In this document: positions 1 to 5,801 of the stretch, piece after piece
Layout of the letters: every line of letters starts with the position of its first letter
Position numbering within the stretch: position 1 is the stretch's first letter
Assembly: GCA_017999015.1 (NCBI GenBank)
Contig: JAGOBZ010000147.1
Span: 1 to 7,665, forward strand
Source: Kiritimatiellia bacterium
Lineage (GTDB): Bacteria > Verrucomicrobiota > Kiritimatiellia > RFP12 > UBA1067
Direction of reading: 5' to 3'
DNA length: 7,665 bases
The notes under the pieces: model-generated
Seen by the model: the letters and a program-made list of their open reading frames with translations, nothing else
Told to the model about the DNA's origin: nothing
Database searches by the model: none
Made by a program: the position numbers and the translations under genes

Positions 1-69
1 CGGCAGTTCGGGTGGGAAGCGGATGTCTGGAAGAATACTCAAGCGCTTGTCTCGACGGTCAGGATTCAT
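1..69 (-). CDS. 5' end of an unidentified gene leaving the window to the left
   Basis: An open frame of 23 codons starts at an ATG (complement of 67-69) and runs off the left edge. The visible N-terminus begins MNPDRRDKR and ends IRFPPELP, a basic start followed by a Pro-rich stretch. The main support is positional: a TTGACA/GATACT promoter pair with 17-bp spacing ends 15 bp before this ATG, giving a predicted leader of only about 8 nt. The same frame is open further upstream but has no convincing earlier start, and it hits a stop inside the heptad array. An IRFPPELP-like segment precedes the helicase core in some HrpA-type DEAH RNA helicases, so that is one guess, but 23 residues cannot settle it. 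Two plus-strand frames are also open here, so coding on this strand is probable rather than certain. Confidence 0.45.
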   Translation of the reverse strand, partial: MNPDRRDKRLSILPDIRFPPELP

Positions 70-84
70 CAAAAAAACGGGCCT

Positions 85-113
85 AGTATCCGTCACCGCG
101 CCGCCGCTGTCAA
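85..113 (-). promoter_or_regulatory. Sigma70-type promoter for the leftward gene, with an inverted repeat over the -35 box
   Basis: On the minus strand a perfect -35 box TTGACA (complement of 108-113) is followed after exactly 17 bp by the -10 box GATACT (complement of 85-90). Transcription would start near 78, about 8 nt before the ATG at 69. The -35 box is covered by the inverted repeat TGTCA-ATTG-TGACA (108-121), a possible operator. The promoter match is seen directly; regulation is inferred. Confidence 0.6.
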
Positions 114-156
114 TTGTGACATCCACAAATCGACAGCCACTCTGTTTGGATTTCTG

Positions 157-209
157 GTTACAGGTTACACGTTACAAGTTGAGAGTTGAACGTTGAAAGT
201 TGAGCGTTT
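157..209 (+). repeat. Degenerate heptad array, GTT every 7 bp (left arm)
   Basis: GTT starts at 157, 164, 171, 178, 185, 192, 199 and 206, an exact 7-bp period over eight units. The fourth base is A in the first three units and G in the next four. The other positions vary, giving units such as GTTACAC, GTTGAGA and GTTGAAA. The last unit runs into a T7 tract. The phase never slips, so this is not simply low-complexity sequence. The array faces a similar one on the other strand at 270-308. Confidence 0.85.
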
Positions 210-233
210 TTTTCCAATATTGCCTTACATCCG

Positions 234-258
234 GTAGGGCGGTCTCGCAGAGACCGCC
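234..258 (+). repeat. REP-like hairpin with GTAG head
   Basis: A perfect 9-bp stem, GGCGGTCTC (238-246) against GAGACCGCC (250-258), closes on a GCA triloop. The tetranucleotide GTAG (234-237) lies directly 5' of the stem. In enterobacterial REP elements, GTAG next to the hairpin is the mark read by the RAYT (TnpA-REP) transposase; that is established for those systems. Calling this a REP element here is inference, since no RAYT gene and no second copy are in the window. There is no T tract after the stem, so a terminator is unlikely. Confidence 0.6.
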
Positions 259-269
259 GCATGGGGGGA

Positions 270-308
270 TAACGTCGAACACTGAACGCCGAACTCCGAA
301 CTCTGAAC
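270..308 (-). repeat. Degenerate heptad array, right arm, opposite orientation
   Basis: On the plus strand AAC recurs with exact 7-bp spacing: TAAC at 270, then GAAC at 277, 284, 291, 298 and 305. Read on the minus strand this is GTTC every 7 bp, with units such as GTTCAGA and GTTCGGA. It is therefore the mirror of the 157-209 array, with the REP-like hairpin between them. The two arms could pair into a long interrupted stem. Confidence 0.85.
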
Positions 309-313
309 GGGCT

Positions 314-371
314 AAGATTACAATTATGAAGAGGTTTGGCTCTCAATCTTAATCTAAATCGTGATCTAATC
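314..371. repeat. Imperfect inverted repeat built of 6-bp-phased units
   Basis: On the right, ATC recurs at 346, 352, 358 and 364 (units like AATCTT and AATCTA), with a further AATC at 368. On the left, 315-329 matches the reverse complement of 353-367 at about 11 of 15 positions. GAG (331-333) and CTC (342-344) can extend the pairing inward. The period here is 6 bp, distinct from the 7-bp arrays beside it. Confidence 0.55.
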
Positions 372-432
372 GGTCCCATAAGCGCGGTTCTGGCGTCATG
401 AGCCACGTTTAAGAGGCATCGGCCTTGGATGA

Positions 433-461
433 TCGGTTTTCGTCGTGTCGGTTTTCGTCGT
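433..461 (+). repeat. Tandem 14-bp direct repeat upstream of the kinase promoter
   Basis: TCGGTTTTCGTCGT occurs at 433-446 and again, identical, at 448-461, separated by one base (15-bp period). The second copy ends on the first base of the -35 box. This placement suits a tandem activator or repressor site. The repeat is seen directly; the regulatory role is inferred. Confidence 0.7.
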
Positions 462-488
462 TGTCACACCCATCGGAATAGGTATACT
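461..488 (+). promoter_or_regulatory. Sigma70-type promoter of the kinase gene
   Basis: TTGTCA (461-466) and TATACT (483-488) are separated by 16 bp, each close to the sigma70 consensus. Transcription would begin near 495, leaving a leader of about 33 nt. Confidence 0.65.
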
Positions 489-516
489 GGTTGCGAGCTA
501 TTTGAACGTCATTGGT

Positions 517-522
517 AAGGGA
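517..522 (+). promoter_or_regulatory. Ribosome binding site of the kinase gene
   Basis: AAGGGA ends 5 bp before the ATG at 528 and fixes that start. It is the clearest Shine-Dalgarno-like site in the window; ettA, the hydrolase and the phosphatase have none that I can see. Confidence 0.55.
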
Positions 523-527
523 ATCTC

Positions 528-1628
528 ATGTCAACGTTGAGCATCAAAACTGCAGGCAGTTGTCGTTTCGATGAAGTCTCTTTGGGCGAGATCATGTTGC
601 GCCTGGATCCGGGCGACATGCGTATCAAGAACGCGCGGTCGTTCACGGTGTGGGAGGGTGGCGGCGAATACAATGTGGCGCGCGGTCTGCGCAAGTGTTT
701 CGGCCTTCAGACCGCTGTGGTGACGGCGTTGCCTGAAAACGACATCGGGCGTTTGGTCGAAGATTGTGTGTTGCAGGGCGGTGTGGACACCTCGCTCATC
801 AGGTGGGTGCCGTTTGACGGCATCGGCGCGGCCACGCGCGTTGGGCTTAATTTCACTGAACGCGGCTTCGGCGTGCGCGGAGCATTGGGCGTCAGTGACC
901 GCGGTCATTCGGCCGCTTCGCAGTTGAAGCCGGGCGATATCGACTGGGAGTCTATTTTCGGCACTCAGGGCGCGCGCTGGTTCCATACCGGCGGTATTTA
1001 TGCGGCGCTTTCGGCAACGGCACCGCTTGTGCTTGAAGAGGCGATGTCGGCTGCGCGCAAGCACGGCACGATCATTTCGTATGATCTAAACTATCGGCCG
1101 TCGCTCTGGAAGGCGTTCGGCGGCCAGAAGGCGTGCCGCGAGGTCAACCGCAGGCTGGCCAAGTATGTGGATGTCATGATTGGCAACGAGGAAGATTTTA
1201 CGGCCTGTCTCGGACTTGAGGTGGAGGGCGTGGATGCCAATCTGAGCGCCTTGCCGATCGATGGCTTTAAACGCATGATCGAACGCGCCGTGAGGGAATT
1301 TCCCAATTTCAAGGTCGCGGCGACCACGCTGCGCACGGTCAAGAGCGCTTCGGTCAACGACTGGAGCGCGATCTGCTGGTATGACGGCGCCTTCCATCAG
1401 GCGATGGAAATGAAAGATCTGTGGATCTACGACCGGGTGGGCGGTGGAGACAGTTTCGCCTCGGGATTGGTCTATGGTTTCCTGGCTTTCAATGACGCGC
1501 AGAAAGCGGTCAATTACGGTTGCGCCCATGGCGCGCTGGCGATGACCACGCCCGGCGACACCTCGATGGCTTCAAAAGCCGAGGTCGAGAAAGTGGTGGG
1601 AGGCGGCAGTGCTCGCGTGGTGCGCTAG
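528..1628 (+). CDS. kdgK: PfkB-family sugar kinase, likely 2-keto-3-deoxygluconate kinase
   Basis: This 366-residue protein of the ribokinase/PfkB family probably phosphorylates 2-keto-3-deoxygluconate to KDPG in the cytoplasm, a step in breakdown of uronates and ketodeoxy sugar acids. The N-terminal substrate-side motif GGGEYNVARGL is at 44-54. DLNYRPSLWK (186-195) and GNEEDF (219-224) resemble KDG kinases. The C-terminal PfkB signature GGGDSFASGL (305-314) carries the catalytic-base Asp308 and the anion hole. At 366 residues it is longer than minimal PfkB kinases, mainly from a segment around 225-290, as in several KDG kinase relatives. It has its own promoter and RBS and ends 18 bp from the convergent ettA, so it is probably monocistronic; no KDPG aldolase gene is adjacent. 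Family membership is firm. The exact substrate is less so, and another ketose or sugar-acid kinase is possible. Confidence 0.85.
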   Translation: MSTLSIKTAGSCRFDEVSLGEIMLRLDPGDMRIKNARSFTVWEGGGEYNVARGLRKCFGLQTAVVTALPENDIGRLVEDCVLQGGVDTSLIRWVPFDGIGAATRVGLNFTERGFGVRGALGVSDRGHSAASQLKPGDIDWESIFGTQGARWFHTGGIYAALSATAPLVLEEAMSAARKHGTIISYDLNYRPSLWKAFGGQKACREVNRRLAKYVDVMIGNEEDFTACLGLEVEGVDANLSALPIDGFKRMIERAVREFPNFKVAATTLRTVKSASVNDWSAICWYDGAFHQAMEMKDLWIYDRVGGGDSFASGLVYGFLAFNDAQKAVNYGCAHGALAMTTPGDTSMASKAEVEKVVGGGSARVVR

Positions 1629-1652
1629 GCGCTGCGAGGGCTGACCTCAGCC
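1622..1652. terminator. Possible bidirectional terminator between convergent genes
   Basis: The 18-bp gap between the two stop codons is spanned by two small GC-rich hairpins: GCGC-TAG-GCGC (1622-1632), whose loop is the kinase stop codon, and GGCTGA-CC-TCAGCC (1639-1652), which includes the ettA stop. The second is followed on the plus strand only by a weak T stretch (GTGTTT). No other terminator candidate is visible for either gene. Confidence 0.3.
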
Positions 1653-3347
1653 GTGTTTCAGCGGGCGGAAGCGGACGCGCGTCGGGCGGTCCGCCGCATC
1701 GCCCAGCAGTTTGCGGCGCTGCTCATGATAGTCGGCGTAATTGCCTTCGAACCACGTCACCGTGCAGTCGCCCTCAAAAGCCAGAATGTGCGTGGCGATA
1801 CGGTCGAGGAACCAGCGGTCGTGGCTGACCACCATCACGCAGCCGCCGAAGTCTGCGATGCCCTCCTCCAGCGAGCGCAGGGTGGCCACGTCGAGGTCGT
1901 TGGAGGGCTCGTCCAGCAGCAGCAGGTTGCCGCCGCTGCGCAGCAGCTTGGCGAGGTGCACGCGGTTGCGCTCGCCGCCTGACAGCACGCCCACGCGCTT
2001 TTGCTGCTCCGCGCCCTTAAAGTTGAAGCGGCTGCAGTAGGCGCGGCCGTTCATGCGCGAGACCGGCGCGGCTGCGCCGCCCTCGCCGCCCAGCGTCACG
2101 AATTCCGAGCCGCCGGTGATCTCTTCGTAGATCGTGTGATCCGGGTCCAGCGCATCGCGAAGCTGGTCCACGTAGGAAAGCTGCACGGTGGGCCCGACCG
2201 TCAGCGTGCCGGCGAGGGGCTGGAGCTGGCCGGTGATCAGCTTGAAAAGGGTGGTCTTGCCGGCACCGTTTCCGCCGATGACGCCGACAATGCCGCCGCG
2301 CGGCAGATCGAAGCTCATGTTCTCAAAAAGCAGGTTGTCGCCGAAGCCCATCGACACCTTGTCGGCCTTGACCACCAGGTCGCCCAGGCGCGCGCCGGCC
2401 GGGATCTGGATGCGCAGATCGTCCTCGCGCGTGCTGACCTGCTGCGAGGCCAGCTCTTCGTAGCGGCGCACGCGGGCCTGATTTTTTGCGCGCCGCCCCG
2501 ACGGATTGGTGCGCACCCACGCGAGTTCGTTTTCGATCAGCTTCCGGCGCGACTCGGCCTGCTTGGCCTCGCGCATCATGGCGTCTTGTTTCTGCTGCAG
2601 CCACGCTTCGTAATTGCCCTTGTAAGGGTAGGCGCGGCCGTTGTCGAGTTCGAGAATCCACTCGGTGACGTTGCTCAGGAAGTAGCGGTCGTGCGTCACC
2701 ACGATCAAGGTGCCCTTGAACCCTTTGAGGTAAGTCTCGAGCCAGGCGACTGATTCGGCGTCGAGATGGTTGGTGGGCTCGTCGAGCAGCAGGACATCGG
2801 GATTGGAGATCAGCAGGCGGCAGAGCGCCACGCGGCGGCGTTCACCGCCGGAGAGCGGCGCAACGGGCGCGTCGGGCGGCGGCAGGCGCAGCGCCTCCAT
2901 GGCCATCTCGATCTGGTGGTCAAGACTCCACAGGTCGTTGGCGTCGATCGTGTCCTGCAGGCGCCCCAACTCGTCATTCAGCTTGTCGGACTCGGCGTCG
3001 CTGAGAGCGCTGCCGAGCAGCTCGCAGATCGCGTCATAGCGCGCCAGGATCGCCTTGGAGCCGGCGACGCCCTCCTCGACACACTGCATGACCGTCTTGC
3101 CCGTGTCCAGCTCGGGTTCCTGGGAGAGAAAGCCGACTTTGGTATTTTTTGCGACTTGGCAGTCGCCCATAAACTCAGTGTCGAGGCCTGCCAAGATTTT
3201 GAGCAGCGAGGATTTGCCCGAGCCGTTGGCGCCGATCACGCCGATGTGTGCGCCGTGGAAAAACGAGAGATTGACGTCCTCGAGGATGGTCTTTTTCTCG
3301 TGTTGCTTGGTGACGTTGATGAGCGAGAATGCGTATTCGCCGGCCAT
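1647..3347 (-). CDS. ettA: EttA, ABC-F energy-dependent translational throttle ATPase
   Basis: This 566-residue soluble ABC-F protein has two ATPase domains and no membrane segments. In E. coli, EttA binds the ribosomal E site and gates the first steps of elongation according to energy state. Domain 1 has Walker A GANGSGKS (39-46), signature LSGGE (165-169), Walker B with DEPTNHLD (189-196; catalytic Glu190) and H-loop THD (218-220). The arm region lies at about 95-140 and the charged P-site interaction linker at about 245-315. Domain 2 has GGNGAGKT (358-365), LSGGE (455-459), DEPSNDLD (479-486; Glu480) and SHD (508-510). RFNFKG (439-444) and the DRWFLDRIATHIL stretch (510-522) closely follow the EttA subgroup. 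A short Gly/Ala-rich insert lies at about 420-430. The start matches the usual EttA N-terminus, yet no Shine-Dalgarno site precedes it: a heptad repeat array fills the leader up to the ATG. Confidence 0.95.
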   Translation of the reverse strand: MAGEYAFSLINVTKQHEKKTILEDVNLSFFHGAHIGVIGANGSGKSSLLKILAGLDTEFMGDCQVAKNTKVGFLSQEPELDTGKTVMQCVEEGVAGSKAILARYDAICELLGSALSDAESDKLNDELGRLQDTIDANDLWSLDHQIEMAMEALRLPPPDAPVAPLSGGERRRVALCRLLISNPDVLLLDEPTNHLDAESVAWLETYLKGFKGTLIVVTHDRYFLSNVTEWILELDNGRAYPYKGNYEAWLQQKQDAMMREAKQAESRRKLIENELAWVRTNPSGRRAKNQARVRRYEELASQQVSTREDDLRIQIPAGARLGDLVVKADKVSMGFGDNLLFENMSFDLPRGGIVGVIGGNGAGKTTLFKLITGQLQPLAGTLTVGPTVQLSYVDQLRDALDPDHTIYEEITGGSEFVTLGGEGGAAAPVSRMNGRAYCSRFNFKGAEQQKRVGVLSGGERNRVHLAKLLRSGGNLLLLDEPSNDLDVATLRSLEEGIADFGGCVMVVSHDRWFLDRIATHILAFEGDCTVTWFEGNYADYHEQRRKLLGDAADRPTRVRFRPLKHG

Positions 3348-3403
3348 AGTAGGAGTTAGAAGACAGAAGTTAGGAGTTAGGATTTAGGAGTTAGGAATTG
3401 AAA
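3348..3403 (+). repeat. Heptad array abutting the ettA start codon
   Basis: Eight consecutive 7-bp units with no slip in phase run from 3348: AGTAGGA, GTTAGAA, GACAGAA, GTTAGGA (twice), TTTAGGA, GTTAGGA and ATTGAAA. The best units share the GTTRNNN design of the arrays near the left end. The array starts at the base next to the ettA ATG (complement of 3345-3347). The ettA leader would therefore read as pyrimidine-rich units of the form TCCTAAC, and most of the 98-bp gap to the hydrolase gene is repeat. I see no ettA promoter in what remains (3404-3445). Confidence 0.85.
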
Positions 3404-3445
3404 ACTGTGCGGGATTGACGACGTGACGATGATGAGAGGCAATCT

Positions 3446-5770
3446 CTATTTGGGCTTGGGGGCCAGCGGCGTCAGCAGGTGCAGTTTGAAGGCGCAATCG
3501 GAGCGGAATGTGGGAACGGGAACCGCAAGTTGTTTGTCCTGGCTGCGCACATCGAAGCGGCGGACCATTTTTCCGTTACTGGTTTCGTAAAATTCGACGC
3601 GATATAGACCCGGCGTAAAACCGTCGAGTGTCACGGTCAAATGCTCGCCCTTTGGCGGTTCTTCGCCTTCACGCGCAAATCGTACGGGATGGATATAACC
3701 GCGCGCCGCGTCCTGCGAGGCCGTGCACACCGCCTCAAAACGTTTTGCAGCATTCTTTTCAACTTTGTCATCGGCGCTCAGTGTGGCGGCAATGATCTGT
3801 GACGCCGGATTGCGAGGGTCAACGCCCTCCATGAAGGCGCGAATCGGGGGGTAACGCTTGTAGAGGTTGTTTTCATCGATGACCTGCCACCACCAGAACA
3901 TCGGAATGCCGGCCAACGGCACGCAGGCGCCTGACCAGATGGCGGCGTGTTGTTCGATCATCAAGTTTTCCAAACCGGTCGCCATGGCCGATCCGCCGAA
4001 CTCGGTGATCAAGATCGGTTTGTTGTAGGCCGCGCCGGCCTTGGCTGTGCCGACGACCAGGTCAACGATGTGCTCCGGTGTGTCAGGGTGACGGTTGTTG
4101 TAGGCATCAAGCGGATTGAAGTCCATCTCCGCCATTTCACAGAGAACGGGGTTTAGCAGCCGGTAGTCGTTGGAGACGTGGGCCGAGACCAAATGGCCGT
4201 ATGCGTCAATGCTCTTCAAGTAGGTGCCGAGCGTTCGGCACCATTCGACGACAGCGGGCTCGAAGTGGGTCTTGTGGTGGGTTTCGTGCCCGGTCAGGTT
4301 CAACTCGCTGCAAAGTTCGTACCCGAACACAACCGGCGCCCACCCCCAACGGGCGTGTGTGTACCGGCAGAAACGGCGTTGCATCTCGATGGCGCGCGCA
4401 TCGCTGAAAAATTCAAGCGGAGCGTCCAGCCAGCCGCCCGGCGTTTTCTTGTTGTAGGGATGCAGATGCCACTCCGGATCACTCCATGTACTGATGCGTC
4501 CGTGGTAGTTAAGTACCAGATTGATGAAGATGCGGTGTTGCATGGCCAGGTCGATCACCCGGTCCAATTCCCACGCATTCCCCATATGGTAGTCGTTGGC
4601 GCCATGGTATCCGCTGATTCCTTCAGTCCATTCAAGTCCCAACGACCAAGCGCTCATCCAGACCTCGGCCATGTTTTCGCCGGACTCCTGCATGCGTTTG
4701 AAGTAACGGCGGTAGGCGGTCGGGCCCTCCTCCTTGCGCAAGACCCAAGGGAACTTATCGTCCATGCGCGCGTCGGTCGCCGAGCGCGTGTTGTGCCCGA
4801 TCGGATAGAAGAGCGTCCCGTCATCGAACTCGAAGTAACGGCGGTCGGTGCGTGAGACACGCACGAAACGCAGGGCGTCGGCCGCGGCCGGCGCCGCGCT
4901 GAAATGCAGGACATTGGTGGCGACGGTTTGTCCGAACGCATCGCGCGCGTGGAGCGTGACCGTGTGGACGCCCGGTTCGCGCGGGCAATAGCGCAACCGC
5001 CACTCGGGCAGGCCGTCCGGCTCGACCGGTTGACCGAGTTCATCCTCAAGGCGGTAATGCGACTGGTAATAAAACGCATGGAGCGTGTTGGTCGCGCCGG
5101 ACGGGGCGACGATCTGTGCGCCGGCATCGATCTCAGCCGGGTCAAACGGGTTGGCATAACGGTCGGGCAGGTTAAAGCCGGCCTCGAACAGGGCATAGGC
5201 GCGCGGCGTGCGGCTCAGGGTGCGGACCTTCGTGATCAGGGGGGGGGCGGCGGACGGCTGCGTGTCGAGTGTTGCCGACACCAGAACGCAACTGCCGGTG
5301 AAGGCTGCGTCTGCGAAGACACGGAAGCCGACGGACTGTGGGTTCAATCTGACACGATGGTGCCAGCCTACGGAGTGCCCCGGTGTCTGCCATCCCGCCG
5401 CTCCCGGCTGGAAGGGGATGGTCAGTTCGTTGGTGGAACCGGGGGTGAGAGGGCTGGCGACCACATGCTGGTGCCAATAATCATCGCGGTCTTTGAGCCA
5501 GACCAGCGCGCCGGAATAGGGCGGCGCACCCTCCGGCCACACAAGGCTGATCCGCAAAGAAACCGCAGACAACCACTGGGTCGGGTGGGCGGTCGTCAAA
5601 GAAAAACTGTGTTCGCCGGGGAATGTTAGGGTTTGTTCGCAAGGCAGATTCAGCGGGGAACCGGCGTTTCCGGAAAGAGTCAGCGGAACAGGTTCGACGG
5701 CCCTGGCGCACAAGCCGCAGGCCAAAAGGGCAAACACCCTTCCCAAGATGTGTTCAGATTGGACAGACAT
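3446..5770 (-). CDS. Secreted glycoside-hydrolase-like protein with DUF5060-like module
   Basis: The protein has 774 residues from the chosen ATG. Residues 1-24 form a signal peptide: hydrophobic core VFALLACGLC, probable cleavage after ARA. Residues ~30-170 look like a beta-sandwich carbohydrate-binding-type domain. Residues ~185-290 resemble DUF5060 (YANPFDPAEID, then a Pro/Gly-rich beta segment). The TIM-barrel hydrolase domain spans ~310-655, from YFEFDDGTLFYPIGHN. The candidate acid/base Glu489 is in YELCSELN and the candidate nucleophile Glu590 is in ILITEFGG, as in clan GH-A enzymes. A small C-terminal beta domain (~705-770) follows. A GTG at 5827 in the same frame would give 19 more residues but bury the signal peptide and overlap the upstream gene, so the ATG at 5770 is preferred. 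The substrate is unknown; a plant or algal polysaccharide is plausible. The gene contains a C9 tract (minus strand) at codons 174-178. Confidence 0.8.
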   Translation of the reverse strand: MSVQSEHILGRVFALLACGLCARAVEPVPLTLSGNAGSPLNLPCEQTLTFPGEHSFSLTTAHPTQWLSAVSLRISLVWPEGAPPYSGALVWLKDRDDYWHQHVVASPLTPGSTNELTIPFQPGAAGWQTPGHSVGWHHRVRLNPQSVGFRVFADAAFTGSCVLVSATLDTQPSAAPPLITKVRTLSRTPRAYALFEAGFNLPDRYANPFDPAEIDAGAQIVAPSGATNTLHAFYYQSHYRLEDELGQPVEPDGLPEWRLRYCPREPGVHTVTLHARDAFGQTVATNVLHFSAAPAAADALRFVRVSRTDRRYFEFDDGTLFYPIGHNTRSATDARMDDKFPWVLRKEEGPTAYRRYFKRMQESGENMAEVWMSAWSLGLEWTEGISGYHGANDYHMGNAWELDRVIDLAMQHRIFINLVLNYHGRISTWSDPEWHLHPYNKKTPGGWLDAPLEFFSDARAIEMQRRFCRYTHARWGWAPVVFGYELCSELNLTGHETHHKTHFEPAVVEWCRTLGTYLKSIDAYGHLVSAHVSNDYRLLNPVLCEMAEMDFNPLDAYNNRHPDTPEHIVDLVVGTAKAGAAYNKPILITEFGGSAMATGLENLMIEQHAAIWSGACVPLAGIPMFWWWQVIDENNLYKRYPPIRAFMEGVDPRNPASQIIAATLSADDKVEKNAAKRFEAVCTASQDAARGYIHPVRFAREGEEPPKGEHLTVTLDGFTPGLYRVEFYETSNGKMVRRFDVRSQDKQLAVPVPTFRSDCAFKLHLLTPLAPKPK
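5239..5247 (-). repeat. Homopolymeric C9 tract inside the hydrolase gene
   Basis: Nine consecutive C on the coding strand (G on plus) fall across the Ala-Pro-Pro-Leu codons between the N-terminal beta domain and the DUF5060-like module. Losing one C makes the next in-frame codon TGA, so a slip would end the protein before the catalytic domain. The tract is in frame in this sequence. Confidence 0.85.
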
Positions 5771-5801
5771 TTCAGTTACGGTCGAACAATGTGCGGCCGA
5801 C

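Larger units (their letters stand above)
70..527. other. Repeat-rich intergenic region with no gene
   Basis: No credible gene lies between the leftward start at 69 and the kinase start at 528. The region holds the leftward promoter (85-113), two opposed 7-bp-phased arrays (157-209 and 270-308) around a REP-like hairpin (234-258), a 6-bp-phased inverted repeat (314-371), a tandem 14-bp repeat (433-461) and the kinase promoter (461-488). I see nothing recognisable in about 372-432. The short open frames here are rich in Arg, Ser, Thr and Val/Leu and follow the repeat periodicity, so they are not credible proteins. Confidence 0.7.

Noticed and set aside
1..189. Plus-strand frames open from the left edge to about 189
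   Set aside because: They run into the heptad array with no recognisable protein ending, and the minus strand has a consensus promoter plus ATG here. A 3' gene fragment on plus is not fully excluded.
238..258. Intrinsic terminator at the GC-rich hairpin
   Set aside because: There is no T run after the stem on either strand within the expected distance, and no gene ends just before it on either side.
157..371. CRISPR array
   Set aside because: The unit length is 6-7 bp with no long identical repeats, no spacers of regular size and no cas genes.
2070..2110. Gly/Ala-rich insert in EttA domain 2 as a functional novelty
   Set aside because: It is about eight residues longer than the E. coli protein as I recall it and low in complexity. 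A loop-length difference in a variable region is the simplest explanation.
2001..2753. Long plus-strand open frame opposite ettA (and another at 2766-3359)
   Set aside because: They are antisense to a textbook ABC-F protein with all motifs intact. Their products are Val/Ala/Arg-rich with no recognisable domain, as expected from the reverse of a GC-rich gene.
3369..3396. Telomere-like repeat (TTTAGGA/GTTAGGA heptamers)
   Set aside because: It resembles eukaryotic telomere heptamers by eye, but it is short, degenerate and embedded between bacterial genes. It belongs with the other GTTRNNN arrays.
4178..4855. 225-codon plus-strand open frame opposite the hydrolase gene
   Set aside because: It lies within the catalytic domain of the minus-strand gene and has no motif or start signal.
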